A stretch of DNA of 64,000 nt from Rutidosis leptorrhynchoides (GCF_046630445.1 NC_092334.1:109131001-109195000), one strand, 5' to 3'. Shown: positions 34,299 through 48,051, counted from the stretch's first letter. The notes: generated from the sequence alone by a model not told the origin. Translations and numbers: made by a program.

Positions 34299-36539
34299 TT
34301 ATCTCAAGAGTTCGAGCACAAGTCGGAGATGTTGTTCGTGCTCTTCTTCATTTTTAGAATAGATCAATATATCATCGATGAACACAATAACGAATTTATC
34401 GAGATACGGTTTGCACACGCGGTTCATAAGATCCATGAACACCGCCGGGGCGTTAGTGAGACCAAATGGCATGACGAGGAATTCATAACTACCATAACAA
34501 GTCCGGAAAGCGGTTTTGGAGACATCTTCCCCCTTAACCCTTAATTGATGATAACCCGAGCGGAGATCGATTTTCGAATATACACAAGACCCTTGTAGTT
34601 GATCAAAGAGGTCATCGATGCGAGGAAGAGGATATCGGTTCTTAACCGTCAATTTATTTAATTCACGATAATCAATGCACATTCGTAGGGATCCGTCTTT
34701 CTTTTTAACAAACAAAATCGGAGCGCCCCAAGGTGAATGGCTAGGTTGGATAAAACCACGGTCAAGTAGTTCTTGGATTTGACTTTGCAATTCTTGCATT
34801 TCGGATGGAGCAAGTCTATACGGTGCACGTGCTACGGGTGCGGCTCCCGGAATAAGATCGATTTGGAATTCAACCGGTCGATGAGGCGGAAGACCCGGCA
34901 ATTCGTCGGGAAATACATCGGAATAGTCACTAACAATTGGCACATCATCGATGTGCTTCTCATTGGACTCGACTTTCTTAACGTGAGCAAGGATCGCAAA
35001 ACAACCCTTACGGAGTAGTTTTCTAACTTTAATACACGAAACGAGGTTGAGTCCGGTGCAACTCTTATCGCCATAGACGATCAAAGGTTCACCATTCTCG
35101 ATAGGAATTCGGATTGCGTTAAGATCACAAAGAATGTGAGATTTCGTTTTGACTAACCAATTCATACCGATTATTACATCAAAGCTTCCTAGTTCCATGG
35201 GTATCAAGTCAATTTCAAATTCCTTACCCAAAATGTTTATCGTACACCCTCGGTAATATGTGTCGGCACTTAATAGTTTCCCGTTAGCCACTTCAATGGT
35301 ATAAGTGGTATCTAATGGAAGAGGTGGAGTGCTAAAAGAATGAGTCAAAGTCTTGGATACAAAGCATTTATCGGCACCCGAATCGAATAAGCAAGAGACA
35401 TAAGAATTGTTGAGAAGAAACGTACCCGTGACTAATTCATTATCATCTCGGGCTTCCTCGGTGTTGATGTTGAAAGCTCGGCCGCGCGTACTGGTGTTAT
35501 CTTTCCTCTTCGGGCATGCATTTCTATAATGGCCCGTTTGGCCACATTCGTAACAAGTGCCCGTCTTTGGTGCATTGGGCCACTTTCGAGCGACGGGAGT
35601 GGCACTTTTACAATCGTTGGCCTTATGACCAATTCCTTGGCACCGATGGCAAATTAGCTTACTACACTCACCAAAGTGATGTTTGTTGCATTTGTTGCAA
35701 AGAGGTAGAATTTCGGCATAACCCTTCTTGCCGTCGGAGGTGAAAGATTTCTTGGCAAAGTTGTTGTTGCTTGATTGGGGAGCTTCCCATTTTCTTTTGT
35801 TGTTACCCGACTTGTCCTCGGCTTTAGGTGCCGGTACTACGATTTCGTCCACTGTCTCTATCAATTTGCGGGCCATGTTCAAAGCTTCTTGATGATTAGG
35901 GGGTTTGGATGACATTACTCCGTGTTTGATGCTCTTTGGAAGACCATCCATGTAAAGTTCAACCCTTAAAGCTTCGGGGTTCACAAGATTTGGGCACATC
36001 AAGGCTAGTTCGGAAAATCGTTGATTATAAGCCTTGAGATCATTTCCAATCGCCTTTAAAGTTCTTAGCTCTTGTTCGAGCCTTCGGGTTTCTTCACGAG
36101 GGAAATATTCGACAATCATCTTTTCCCTCAAGTCGGCCCAAGAGAGGGCGTGAGCTTCATCGGTACCCACCGATTGTACATAAGTATTCCACCATGTAAG
36201 AGCGACACCGGCGAAGGTGTGAGTGGAGTATTTGACCTTGTCTTGGTCCCGACAACCGCTTATGCTAAAGACGGCTTCCGTTTGCTCAAACCATCGGGTG
36301 AGCACGACCGGTCCCCCGGTTCCATCAAAAGTGTGAGGTTTGCACCCCATGAAAGCTTTATAGGAGCATCCCTCGTTTGAGTTTCCGGCTCCATTGTTGT
36401 TGTTGTTGTTGTTGTTGTGGTTGTTATTATTATTGTTGTTGGATGAGTGACCGGCCATGGCCGCATCTACGGCGGTGGCTATCATCCGTTCGAGAGCTTG
36501 TTCGGGAGTTTCATTGCGGCGTACACGACGAGGAGCCAT
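34299..36539 (-). CDS. Element E gag, nucleocapsid, protease, RT palm
   Basis: I take the start as ATG at 36539 ([20 protein letters not shown]), as in sister elements; the frame is open 9 codons further. Residues of about 35-60 are an Asn/His tract. The capsid domain is at about 80-220 ([40 protein letters not shown]). Zinc fingers [14 protein letters not shown] and [14 protein letters not shown] follow. Protease [15 protein letters not shown] is intact. The RT palm has [15 protein letters not shown] and [15 protein letters not shown], intact. It ends ELLR then TAA. Sister RTs often have Gln-Glu-Arg-Leu here, so TAA and the nearby TGA could both be C-to-T changes. Confidence 0.9.
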   Translation of the reverse strand: MAPRRVRRNETPEQALERMIATAVDAAMAGHSSNNNNNNNHNNNNNNNNGAGNSNEGCSYKAFMGCKPHTFDGTGGPVVLTRWFEQTEAVFSISGCRDQDKVKYSTHTFAGVALTWWNTYVQSVGTDEAHALSWADLREKMIVEYFPREETRRLEQELRTLKAIGNDLKAYNQRFSELALMCPNLVNPEALRVELYMDGLPKSIKHGVMSSKPPNHQEALNMARKLIETVDEIVVPAPKAEDKSGNNKRKWEAPQSSNNNFAKKSFTSDGKKGYAEILPLCNKCNKHHFGECSKLICHRCQGIGHKANDCKSATPVARKWPNAPKTGTCYECGQTGHYRNACPKRKDNTSTRGRAFNINTEEARDDNELVTGTFLLNNSYVSCLFDSGADKCFVSKTLTHSFSTPPLPLDTTYTIEVANGKLLSADTYYRGCTINILGKEFEIDLIPMELGSFDVIIGMNWLVKTKSHILCDLNAIRIPIENGEPLIVYGDKSCTGLNLVSCIKVRKLLRKGCFAILAHVKKVESNEKHIDDVPIVSDYSDVFPDELPGLPPHRPVEFQIDLIPGAAPVARAPYRLAPSEMQELQSQIQELLDRGFIQPSHSPWGAPILFVKKKDGSLRMCIDYRELNKLTVKNRYPLPRIDDLFDQLQGSCVYSKIDLRSGYHQLRVKGEDVSKTAFRTCYGSYEFLVMPFGLTNAPAVFMDLMNRVCKPYLDKFVIVFIDDILIYSKNEEEHEQHLRLVLELLR

Positions 36540-36944
36540 TGTTCCTTCAAGACACAAGAATATCATTGATTAGTATTCTCAATAATACTAACCGTGATAT
36601 AGAATAAAGATAAAGAGAAGTTTTTCCTCGACTCGCCTTAAATTCTTTATGCCATAATGTCGGAACGTTCATATGAGTCACCGTAATATAATCCCGGAAA
36701 TTATATTACCCTGATTCATATGTGCATTCGACATCATTTCATATAGTCAAGGTGGCGCGTCAATCAAATTAAACAACGTGAGATTAAGATGAACTAAGAG
36801 TAGATATGAGTAGAAGCGTTCGAGTATAAATGCACAAGTAGTCAAGTAATTCCTACTTCAAGTCTATATGCCGGTTGTAGTCTAGACTCACCAATGTACC
36901 CTATGACTCGAGGTTGACCACCAATGAACTCTAAATCCCTACAA
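36540..36944 (-). other. E leader between PBS and gag
   Basis: About 400 bp with no supported ORF. Unlike A and B, it carries neither an acidic ORF nor an F-box ORF, so the leader cargo is specific to the other chromovirus family. Confidence 0.75.
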
Positions 36945-36961
36945 CCAACGCTCTGATACCA
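36945..36961 (-). other. Primer-binding site of E, tRNA-iMet type
   Basis: The minus strand reads TGGTATCAGAGCGTTGG, two bases from the LTR. It is complementary to the initiator tRNA-Met 3' end including CCA and is intact. Confidence 0.88.
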
Positions 36962-36963
36962 TC

Positions 36964-39260
36964 TGTAGCAACCCGACCAAATCATGTTTGACGGCGCCGT
37001 CTACTTAGGTCCCGTTACGTGGTCATAAGTCTTTAAAACAACGTTTGACCAAAAGATATGTCGCATTCAATTTAAATGTAAAGATTGTTCAAAGTTTACG
37101 AGAATAGTTCCACCACAAGTTACGATACAAAGTTTTAAGTACAAATGAAACTTATGCGACATAATTTAAAAGTAGTCAAAAGACGCTCCATGTATGCATA
37201 TATACTCGACATCCAATGCAAGTATCAAAATAATGAGCGGAAGCATGTATCATGTATCGTTCAAGGACCTGAGAAAAACATAGAAATCTGTCAACGAAAA
37301 CGTTGGTGAAATCATAGGTTTAAGTAAGTAAGTACAAGTGAACCACAAGATTTGCATCAATGAAATAATAGTAATACATTCCAAAAGTTTGTTTCACGAG
37401 CACACAATTATCAATGCTTAACATTTCCTTCCATTGAACCCCATCACTTAGTGCTAGAACATACACTGTTTCTCGAAAATATATTTCATTCGTAAACGGT
37501 AGCGAACCGTTTGAATGAGGGTTTGTCAAACCCATATGGATCCATACAACATAAGTTCTCGCTTACACCCGGCAAGTGTAACTAATGATAATCGAATTGA
37601 GGATTTTGTTCTAAACTCGTATGTAGAATGTTTGTTTTCCTGTACTTGTGTTCACTTAGTAAAGAAATGTTTATGTTTTCTCATCCCAAATGTAAGTTCA
37701 AAAAGAGTAAAAGTGGGACTATGATCTCACCTTGAGTGCACGTACGAAAAGTACTTCACAAAATAACGTGTGCGAAGGATAGTGCTAGTCTTGACCTAAA
37801 CAAATAGGTCGCATCAATAACGGTAAACACGATAGGTCAAAGATGTTCAATTAGTCCTATGGCTCGTTAAGACTCGATCATAATAGCATGTGAATCAAAT
37901 TGTCATGTTTCATGCAAGGTACAAGTATAAAAACATGTTAGAACGATTGCACAAATATTTGGTTAAGTTTGATTAAAAGTCAAACTTTGGTCGGTCAAAG
38001 TGAACGAAAGTCAACACGTTCGGGTCGGGTTCTGAACTATTTTTCTGAGGTTTTTATTCATATATAAGCATGTTAGAACAAGTCTCATGTGAATCGGAGG
38101 TCCGTAGTATGCCAAACATTTTTCGTATTTTGGACATGGAGGTCAGAACCTGACCCCCTTATATGTCGCGCCGCGACATGAAAGGGCCGCGCCGCGGCAA
38201 AGGCCGGGTGCTGGTGCCTGGCCAGTCCCAAATGTTCAAGTCTCAATCCAAAACCTTTTTGTGCATAAAACACAAACCGCTAACACTTAGGACTCGCACC
38301 TTATATCGTTGGAAAGCTCTTTTGACGTAGAATGCAACTAAACACAATTCATCAATCAAAAACCTCATTTGTAACAACCGAGTTTTCAAACCAAGTGATC
38401 ATTCAATGCACACATTAATGCTTCAAACTCACCAATGCACATTTAATGATTTAGGCATTCAATGCATATATATGACATGCCATTTTGTAGGTAATTGAGC
38501 ATACAATACAACTAACAACTTACTAACAACAAATCATGGCAATCAATGCATCAAATAATCATTTCAAGTTCATTAAACCCTAGCTCAATTCCACCAAAAA
38601 TCACTAATCAAGTTTATGGAGTTTTCTCAAGCAACCTACACATCAATTTGAAGCTAGTGATACTAGGAACACAATTAAAACATGAACTTTTAACATCTAA
38701 CAACATATGATCATCCAAAATTCAAGAACAACACACCAAAATTCAAGTTCATGCTAGTTATACTAAAACAACGAGATCGAGCATACAAATTACATACACG
38801 ACATCACAATGAGCCATAGACACTAACTAACACCATTTCAAGTCAAAAACACGAATTTAGAGAAATCTAGAGTTTTAGAAATGTTACCCAAACGAGATGA
38901 AGTTGGTACCAAAATGAAGAGGAGGAAGAGAGGATTACGAATATGTAATTTATTTTGTTGTAAGCCTCCTAGATCGGATTCAGATGATGATTGAATGAAT
39001 TTGGAAATGGTGTGTGTGTTCTTGCTAGAGAGAAAGAGAGAGAGATGGAGATGATAATGAATGAGTGAAAGGGGTTTGACCCTTTGACCTAGTCAAGGGT
39101 TTGATCCCTTGTCAAGTTTAGTCCCTCAACTTTCGTTCGGGTGCGTGAATTACCTAAACGAGATAATTTAAAACGCGTATCAACGGAAGATGTTATAAAC
39201 ATATAACGGAGTTTAAATTAGTATAACGGAAAAGTAGACGGAAAAAGGCGGGATGTTACA
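36964..39260 (-). repeat. 5' LTR of E
   Basis: 2,297 bp, aligned base for base with the left LTR. Differences noted include the 7th base (A here, G in the other), C/T in GCGACAYAATT, and T/A in CACCWTTTC. It carries the promoter that would drive the element. Confidence 0.92.
38157..38198 (-). promoter_or_regulatory. E 5' LTR core promoter: twin palindromes plus TATA
   Basis: Identical to the arrangement in the left LTR: palindromes at 38186-38198 and 38163-38179, then TATAAGG on the minus strand. No substitution is seen in this block although neighbouring LTR bases differ (for example 38208). Confidence 0.65.
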
Positions 39261-41435
39261 CATCCAACCTCAAGAAATCTTTGTTTGTTACAGTAGGTTA
39301 TCATTCTAATACAAGGTAATAATCATATTCAAACTTTGGTTCAATTTCTATAACTATAACAATCTTATTTCAAGTGATGATCTTACTTGAACTTGTTTTC
39401 GTGTCATGATTCTGCTTCAAGAACTTCGAGCCATCCAAGGATCCGTTGAAGCTAGATCCATTTTTCTCTTTTCCAGTAGGTTTATCCAAGGAACTTAAGG
39501 TAGTAATGATGTTCATAACATCATTCGATTCATATATATAAAGCTATCTTATTCGAAGGTTTAAACTTGTAATCACTAGAACATAGTTTAGTTAATTCTA
39601 AACTTGTTCGCAAACAAAAGTTAATCCTTCCAACTTGACTTTTAAAATCAACTAAATACATGTTCTATATCTATATGATATGCTAACTTAATGATTTAAA
39701 ACCTGGAAACACGAAAAACACCGTAAAACCGGATTTACGCCGTCGTAGTAACACCGCGGGCTGTTTTGGGTTAGTTAATTAAAAACTATGATAAACTTTG
39801 ATTTAAAAGTTGTTATTCTGAGAAAATGATCTTTATTATGAACATGAAACTATATCCAAAAATTATGGTTAAACTCAAAGTGGAAGTATGTTTTCTAAAA
39901 TGGTCATCTAGACGTCGTTCTTTCGACTGAAATGACTACCTTTACAAAAATGACTTGTAACTTATTTTTCCGACTATAAACCTATACTTTTTCTGTTTAG
40001 ATTCATAAAATATAGTTCAATATGAAACCATAGCAATTTGATTCACTCAAAACGGATTTAAAATGAAGAAGTTATGGGTAAAACAAGATTGGATAATTTT
40101 TCTCATTTTAGCTACGTGAAAATTGGTAACAAATCTATTCCAACCATAACTTAATCAACTTGTATTGTATATTATGTAATCTTGAGATACCATAGACACG
40201 TATACAATGTTTTGACCTATCATGTCGACACATCTATATATATTTCGGAACAACCATAGACACTCTATATGTGAATGTTGGAGTTAGCTATACAGGGTTG
40301 AGGTTGATTCCAAAATATATATAGTTTGAGTTGTGATCAATACTGAGATACGTATATACTGGGTCGTGGATTGATTCAAGATAATATTTATCGATTTATT
40401 TCTATACATCTAACTGTGGACAACTAGTTGTAGGTTACTAACGAGGACAGCTGACTTAATAAACTTAAAACATCAAAATATATTAAAAGTGTTGTAAATA
40501 TATTTTAAACATACTTTGATATATATGTATATATTGTTATAGGTTCGTGAATCAACCAGTGGCCAAGTCTTACTTCCCGACGAAGTAAAAATCTGTGAAA
40601 GTGAGTTATAGTCCCACTTTTAAAATCTAATATTTTTGGGATGAGAATACATGCAGGTTTTATAAATGATTTACAAAATAGACACAAGTACGTGAAACTA
40701 CATTCTATGGTTGAATTATCGAAATCGAATATGCCCATTTTTATTAAGTCTGGTAATCTAAGAATTAGGGAACAGACACCCTAATTGACGCGAATCCTAA
40801 AGATAGATCTATTGGGCCTAACAAACCCTATCCAAAGTATCGGATGCTTTAGTACTTCGAAATTTATATCATATCCGAAGGGTGTCCCGGAATGATGGGG
40901 ATATTCTTATATATATGCATCTTGTTAATGTCAATTACCAGGTGTTCACCATATGAATGATTTTTATCTCTATGTATGGGATGTGTATTGAAATATGAAA
41001 TCTTGTGGTCTATTGTTACGATTTGATACATATAGGTTAAACCTATAACTCACCAACATTTTTGTTGACGTTTAAAGCATGTTTATTCTCAGGTGAATAC
41101 TAAGAGCTTCCGCTGTTGCATACTAAAATAAGGACAAGATTTGGAGTCCATGTTTGTATGATATTGTGTAAAAACTGCATTCAAGAAACTGATTTCGATG
41201 TAACATATTTGTATTGTAAACCATTATGTAATGGTCGTGTGTAAACAGGATATTTTAGATTATCATTATTTAATAATCTACGTAAAACTTTTAAACCTTT
41301 ATTTATGAAATAAAGGTTATGGTTTGTTTTAAAAATGAATGCAGTCTTTGAAAAACGTCTCATATAGAGGTCAAAACCTCGCAACGAAATCAATTAATAT
41401 GGAACGTTTTTAATCAATAAGAACGGGACATTTCA
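39261..41435 (+). repeat. 3' LTR of B, second part
   Basis: Resumes with the CATCC duplication and ends GGGACATTTCA at 41435, followed by the ATGTT target duplication of B. Confidence 0.9.
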
Positions 41436-41545
41436 ATGTTATTGTTGGTATGTAGCGCAGCCGGTACTACGGCTATGTTTGAAGCAAGAAAGGCACGAAA
41501 TTCCTCTTCACTCATATTCAAGGTGTGTCGAGTAGTCGGTGCCAT
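41436..41545 (-). pseudogene. Element A gag N-terminus
   Basis: Minus-strand ATG at 41545, then MAPTTRHTLNMSEEEFRAFL. The frame is interrupted at 41436 by B and continues at 18739. Codons across the joined site match B and F, which confirms the empty site. Confidence 0.82.
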
Positions 41546-41896
41546 TTCCTTCAAAATAGTCAAATGAAACGAGTTAATCATATAGAATATCAAGAGTGGT
41601 CAATAGTATTTCGTAGCGTAATATGAACTTATTTATAAAAGCTCTTTCTTCATATTAGCGTTTTATATTCTTTAATTCGGGTAGTACCTACCCGTTAAGT
41701 TCATACTTAGTAGCTAACATACCATTCAACTACTACAATTCTATATGAAAAACTAATCACAAAAACAAAACAAAAAAAATATCATATTCAAGCCTTTATA
41801 CAATAACTTGCAAACTTACAATACCGCTATTTTACATATAGCATGAAATATATCACATAAAACTTTGATACAAAGTAGTTGCGAAGATAATTCTAG
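41546..41896 (-). other. F-box to gag leader of A
   Basis: About 350 bp without an ORF, collinear with 23638-23978 of B. Hairpin CGGGTAGTACCTACCCG at 41678-41694. Confidence 0.65.
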
Positions 41897-42576
41897 TTAA
41901 TAAATAAGGCGTTCAGCAAAGGCAATAAAGACACACAATTCATACGTCCAGAAACAAGTCATGCATTCTGGTTTTACTAATACCACTTCCCATCCTTGGT
42001 TTTGTGGAACATAACCATTGTGACCGATAGTAAGACAATGTGTTGTAACGTCGTCAAAAGGATGAAGGTTACGTAATGACCAACAGTCTCGCAATAACCT
42101 AAAAACCTCATTTCTTACCCCAATTACTCCGTCACTTGTGGGAACGTTTTGTTTAATAGTTGTAGCCCGATGTTCTTGTTCTCACTTTGGTGAGAAGCGA
42201 ACATTACTAACTCGTAAGCATAACATGCTTCTTTATATTGCATGTTAGCCGCTTTTTCTAAATCACGAAGTCCTATATTCGGATATATTGAGTCAAAATA
42301 ATTTCTTAACCCGTTGCGTAAAATAGCATTTGGGTTCCCCGCAATATATGCGTCAAAGTAAACACATCGTAACTTATGGATTTCCCAATGTGATATCCCC
42401 CATCTTTCGAACGAAAGCCTTTTATAAACCAAGGCATTCTTGGAACGTTCTTCGAATGTCTTGCAAACTGATCTAGCCTTAAATAGTTGTGCCGAGGAAT
42501 TCTGACCTACTCTAGACAAGATTTCATCAATCATGTCTCCGGGTAGGTCTCTTAAAATATTGGGTTGTCTATCCAT
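41897..42576 (-). pseudogene. F-box leader ORF of chromovirus A, frameshifted
   Basis: Same protein as at 22954-23637. The first 150 residues (42576-42124) match B with few changes (for example YPNIG after FDSI; QYKEACYAYE). A 4-bp loss after ...FPQVTE makes an immediate stop. The remaining C-terminus is readable in another frame to 41897 (VRNEVFRLLRDCWS missing part of its start; PECMTCFWTYEL). Sense orientation and position before gag are as in B. The conserved F-box core LPGDMIDEILSRVGQ is unchanged. Confidence 0.8.
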
Positions 42577-42704
42577 TTTGTGTTTTTATACTGTAAAATA
42601 GACAAGAGTTAGATTCATAAAAAAAATACTTATTAATACAATCAATTTTTACATATATCATAAAGCATAAGCTCACTATATTACACCACACGAATACAAT
42701 TATC

Positions 42705-43318
42705 TTATTCCGACTCGCTCGTTTCTTCTTCTTCGGTTTTGGTTCGTTTTGCCAAGTTTCTAGGGATATATGATGTTCCCCTAATACGAGCCGTCATTTT
42801 CCACATTGGTTTAGAAAAACCTGGTGGTTTAGAGGTGCCCGGGTTATTGTCACAACTTAAGAAATACGGGTGTTGACGATACATATAAAGTTCATCGGGT
42901 TTGGAACCAAATTTCTCTATTTTTATGCCCTTTCCCTTATTGTTCTCTTTTGCCTTATTAAATTGTGTTGGGGTAATTTCTATAACATCATCGGAATCCT
43001 TGTCGGAATCCGATTCATCGGAGAATTGGTAATCCTCCCAATACTTTGCTTCCTTGGCGGAAACACCATTGACCATAATTAACTTTGGTCGGTTGCTTGA
43101 GGATTTTCTTCTACTTAACCGTTTATTATTTCCCCCACTGGTTCTATTTCTTCTTCCGGTTCCGATTCTTCTTCCGGTTCCGATTCTTCTTCTAGTTCCG
43201 ACTCTTCTTCCGGTTCCTCTTCGGGAACTTGTGAATCAGTCCACGAATCATTCCAATTTACATTTGACTCTTCATTATTATTAGGTGAGTCAATGGGACT
43301 TGTTCTAGAGGTAGACAT
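42705..43318 (-). pseudogene. Acidic leader ORF of chromovirus A
   Basis: Two open pieces, 43115-43318 and 42705-43076, in different frames, together collinear with B 22203-22841. Glu-rich repeats, NGVSAKEAKYWEDYQFSDES, ITPTQFNKAKENNKGKGIKI, GTSKPPGFSKPMW. In A the position that is TAG in B reads GAG (Glu). This confirms that the ancestral ORF was one unit of about 210 codons. Function unknown. Confidence 0.6.
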
Positions 43319-43510
43319 CTATCACATAATATCAAACACGTTAAGAGATTAATATATCACATAATATTCACATGTTAAAAATATATAGTTTCCAACAAAA
43401 ATGTTAAGCAATCATTTTTAAAGAAAACACGGTCGAAGTCCAGACTCACTAATGCATCCTAACAAACTCGATAAGACACACTAATGCAAATTTTCTGGTT
43501 CTCTAAGACC

Positions 43511-43526
43511 AACGCTCAGATACCAA
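43511..43526 (-). other. Primer-binding site of A, tRNA-iMet type
   Basis: The minus strand reads TTGGTATCTGAGCGTT beside the LTR edge at 43528. It matches the initiator-tRNA-Met site with one mismatch. Confidence 0.82.
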
Positions 43527-43527
43527 C

Positions 43528-46018
43528 TGAAATGTCCCGTTCATATTGATTATAAACGTTCCATATTAATTGATTTCGTTGCGAGGTTTTGACCTCTATA
43601 TGAGACGTTTTTTAAAGACTGCATTCATTTTTAAAACAACCATAATCTTTATTTTATCAATGAAGGTTTCAAAAGCATTACGTAGATTATCAAATAATGA
43701 TAATCTAAAATATACGGTTTACACACGACCATTACATAATGGTTTACAATAGAAATATATTACATCGACATATGTTTATTGAATGCAATTTTTACATAAT
43801 ATCATACAAACATGGACTCCAAATCTTGTCCTTATTTTAGTATGCAACATCGTAAGCTCTTAGTATTCACCTGAGAATAAACATGCTTTAAACGTCAACA
43901 AAAATGTTGGTGAGTTATAGGTTTAACCTATATATATCAAATCGTAACAATAGACCACAAGATTTCATATTTCAATATACATCCCATACATAGAGATAAA
44001 AATCATTCATATGGTGAACACCTGGTAACCGACATTAACAAGATGCATATATAAGAATATCCCCATCATTCCGGGACACCCTTCGGATATGATATAAATT
44101 TCGAAATACTAAAGCATCCGGTGCCTTGGATGGGGTTTGTTAGGCCCAATAGATCTATCTTTAGGATTCGCGTCAATTAGGGTGTCTGTTCCCTAATTCT
44201 TAGATTACCAGACTTAATAAAAAGGGGCATATTCGATTTCGATAATTCAACCATAGAATATAGTTTCACGTACTTGTGTCTATTTTGTAAATCATTTATA
44301 AAACCTGCATGTATTCTCATCCCAAAAATATTAGATTTTAAAAGTGGGACTATAACTCACTTTCACAGATTTTTACTTCGTCGGAAAGTAAGACTTGGCC
44401 ACTGGTCAATTCACGAACCTATAACAAATATATACATATATCAAAGTATGTTCAAAATATATTTACAACACTTTTAATACATTTTGATGTTTTAAGTTCA
44501 TTAAGTCAGCTGTCCTTGTTAGTAACCTACAACTAGTTGTCCAACGTTAGATGTACAGAAAAAAATTAATATATATTATCTTGAATCAATCCACGACCCA
44601 GTGTATACACGTCTCAGGCTGGATCACAACTCAAAGTATATATATTTTTGGAATCAACCTCAACCCTGTATAGCTAACTCCCACATTACTGCATATAGAG
44701 TGTCTATGGTTGTTCCAAATAATATATACACATGGGTCGATATGATATGTCAAAACATTTGCATACGTGTCTATGGTATCCCAAGATTACATAATATATT
44801 AGAATACATGTATAATACAATATAAGTTAGCTAGGATATGATTAATATAGATTTGTTACCAATTTTCACGTTGCTACAACAAGAAAAATTATCCAATCTT
44901 GTTTTACCCATAACTTCTTCATTTTAAATCCGTTTTGAATGAATCAAATTGCTATGGTTTCATATTGAACTCTATTTTATGAAACTAAACATAAAAAAGT
45001 ATAGGTTTATAGTCAGAAATATAAGTTACAAGTCATTTTTGTAAAGGTAGTCATTTCAGTCGAAAGAACGACGTCTAGATGACCATTTTAGAAAACATAC
45101 TTTCACTTTGAGTTTAACCATGATTTTTGGATATAGTTTCATGTTCATAAGAAAAATCATTTTCCCAAAAGAACAACTTTTAAATCAAAGTTTATCATAG
45201 TTTTTAATTTACTAACCCAAAACAGCCCGCGGTATTACTACGACGGCGTAAATCCGGTTTTACGTTGTTTTTCGTGTTTCCAGGTTTTAAATCATTAAGT
45301 TAGCATATCATATAGATATAGAACATGTGTTTAGTTGATTTTAAAAGTCAAGTTATAAGGATTAACTTTTGTTTGCGAACAAGTTTAGAATTAACTAAAC
45401 TATGTTCTAGTGATTACAAGTTTAAACCTTCGAATAAGATAGCTTTATATGTATGAATTGAATGATGTTATGAACATCATTACTACCTCAAGTTTTCTGG
45501 ATAAAGCTAATGGAAATGAGAAAAATGGATCTAGCTTCAAAGGATCCTTGGATGGCTTGAAAGTTCTTGAAGCAGAATCATGACACGAAAACAGTTCAAG
45601 TAAGATTTTCACTTGAAATAAGATTGTTATAGTTATAGAAATTGAATCAAAGTTTGAATATGAGTATTATCTTATATTAGAAAGATATCTTACTGTAAAT
45701 AAGAAAGATTTCTTGAGGTTGGATGATCACTCTACAAGATTGGAAGTAAGCTAGCAAACTTGGAAGTATTCTTGATTTTATGAAACTAGAACTTGTAGAA
45801 TTTATGAAGAACACTTAGAACTTGAAGATAGAACTTGAGAGAGATCAATTAGATGAAGAAAATTGAAGAATGAAAGTGTTTGTAGGTGTTTTTGGTCGTT
45901 GGTGTATGGATTAGATATAAAGGATATGTAATTTTGTTTTCATGTAAATAAGTCATGAATGATTACTCATATTTTTGTAATTTTATGAGATATTTCATGC
46001 TAGTTTCCAAATGATGGT
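43528..46018 (-). repeat. 5' LTR of A, inner part
   Basis: Ends with GGGACATTTCA in element sense at 43528. It is interrupted after 46018 by solo LTR S and resumes at 49862. Collinear with 10914-13400 of the left LTR with scattered differences. Confidence 0.88.
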
Positions 46019-46186
46019 TGTGATGACCGGGAATTTCCGACCAAATTTAAACTTAATCTTTATATGATTTCGATACGATAAGCAAAGTCTATTAAACTAA
46101 GTCTCAGAAAGTTTTGAACTGTTTACATGGATCCATTTGACCGTTGACTATTACCGACGATTCACGAACAACTATTTGTAAATAGG

Positions 46187-46189
<3 letters not shown>

Positions 46190-46265
<76 letters not shown>
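46190..46265. repeat. (AT)n microsatellite
   Basis: Uninterrupted TA dinucleotides, about 75 bp, near the start of S. Confidence 0.95.
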
Positions 46266-46268
<3 letters not shown>

Positions 46269-48051
46269 AATAAACATATATGTATGATTTAAAATTATAA
46301 TTTATGATGTAATTGTAGAAAATTAATTATGTAAAAATAATAATTATTATTTAAAACATATCTATATACAAATTAAGTATATTAAAAGTAAATATTAAAT
46401 AATAATAATACTCATTAATGTTCCAATTGATATTAAGCAAGTTAAATTCAAACTATTATTATTTTAAAATAAAGGGTGATCCGAAAATGAGTTCTATAAA
46501 TTTTAGGCTTATTAAAGATATATTTAGGAGCCATTTGTTGAATTTTAAAACTTTTCATACTTTACTTGGGGTTGGGAGTGAATAATTAATGTATTTTTTA
46601 TTTAATAGTTAATGACTAAATTTTATACCATAATGACTAAATTAAATAAATATAATTAATTTAAAATTTGGAATTTTTCTGAGTACTTTTATCCGCCACT
46701 AATTAATAACGGGGTACGATTGTCATAGTGCATGCAAACTGTCGGTAAAATGATTAAGTTCTCTGATGGCTTCACTATTCATACAGTGTTTTCTTTTTCA
46801 ATGTATCCACGTTTTATTTATTTATTATTATTATATTATTCCCACTTATTTTATTTCTTTGTATATTTATTTTGGATTTTGGATATGAGATAGGGGATCA
46901 ACACACCATTCAAATTGCCATCTACTCCTGACTATCTTGTTTCCTATTCGGCAGTCCCAAAAACCACCCATATTCGCCACCTACAACCACTAGTCACCAC
47001 CATCAACCACCGGACCACCATGGCCACTAACCTCCCAGCTATTGCTTTATCTCAAATCACCATTTAACATCTACTAGTTCACCACTCAACCTTCCTTATT
47101 TATAATGACATAAGAAAACTACTTTCCATCAACAACTATCTTCCTCTTAAACGACAATTACCAATAGTTTATCTTTATATAAATTTGATTGCAAATCCCA
47201 AATCCACGACACCACTTCATCACCCTCACCAACACACGTTACCATTTCGTTTTCGTTCCTAGTTCATCTCACGCAAATCGACCCAAACACCATTATTTAT
47301 TTGTTTCTTCGCTTATTATGAAGCATCTCCAACACCACACTTGCAACCATCTCTCTTCTCTTCACTTCTTCTCTCTCTCCCTCTCCACATGTAAGCCGTC
47401 ACCACCTCACCATTTTTTTTTAAAACGAAAACCACCACCAACGATCACTGGTCACTGCTGTTATTTTTTTTCTGGGTTTCTGTAGCTATTACAGCCACTA
47501 CTGCATCCTTTAAATTTCTGTTTTATTCTAACTAAAACCGATATTTTTTTTAACCCGTCTTACTGCTGCTGTAGCTGAGAAGAAATACCATTGAATCATC
47601 AAATTTTTTTTAACTACCACTGTTCCAGGCCACAGCAAATTTGTTTTATTATTTTGTATAAATCATAATATGGAATATTCACGAATGACGATAGTAATAA
47701 AATGAGATGAAAATAATGATGAGATACAGTGAAGATGACGATAATGATGGAGGTACTCGAAGAAGATGAAGAATAGTATGATCATGGTGATGATGATGTG
47801 ATCATGATGATGATGTGATCGTGATGAAATAATGTTTATGAAAATAAAAGAATAACGATAAGAATTATGATGATGCTTACGGTTATGATCATAATTCCAT
47901 TATGAAGATGAAATGAACAAAGAAAGAAGATAATGATATGGATATTGATGAATAGTCCTTGGTGTTGTATTTTAGAAGTAGAAGTAGCAGCAAGAATAAA
48001 TGATTTAAAGTAATATAGAAGAGATTAAAACATAAAAACAGAGTTAGATGG

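Larger units (their letters stand above)
29738..39260 (-). mobile_element. Tekay/Del-like chromovirus E, youngest insertion
   Basis: 9,523 bp, minus strand, target duplication CATCC. The LTRs are 29738-32034 (3') and 36964-39260 (5'), both exactly 2,297 bp, with about 17 substitutions by eye (about 0.7%) and no indel I could find. Internal: PBS next to the right LTR, one gag-pol frame, 3' hairpin and purine-rich tract next to the left LTR. There are only two stops, six bases apart. At an assumed 1.3e-8 substitutions per site per year the insertion would be roughly 0.3 million years old. Confidence 0.93.
18740..41435 (+). mobile_element. Tekay/Del-like chromovirus B carrying F-box ORF, split by E
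   Basis: Plus-strand element inserted in the gag gene of A, with target duplication ATGTT at 18735-18739 and 41436-41440. 5' LTR is 18740-21993. Internal region is 21994-28649. 3' LTR is 28650-29737 plus 39261-41435, interrupted by E. Total length without E is about 13.2 kb. It has the same family LTR ends as A. Extra sense ORFs lie between PBS and gag. Gag-pol is broken by nonsense changes, a 65-bp tandem duplication and a 1-bp deletion, but the F-box ORF is intact. Confidence 0.9.

Noticed and set aside
47189..47485. 98-codon open frame in solo LTR S
   Set aside because: His/Ser/Pro-rich low-complexity reading of a pyrimidine-rich stretch. No family, and not present as a coding unit elsewhere in the window.
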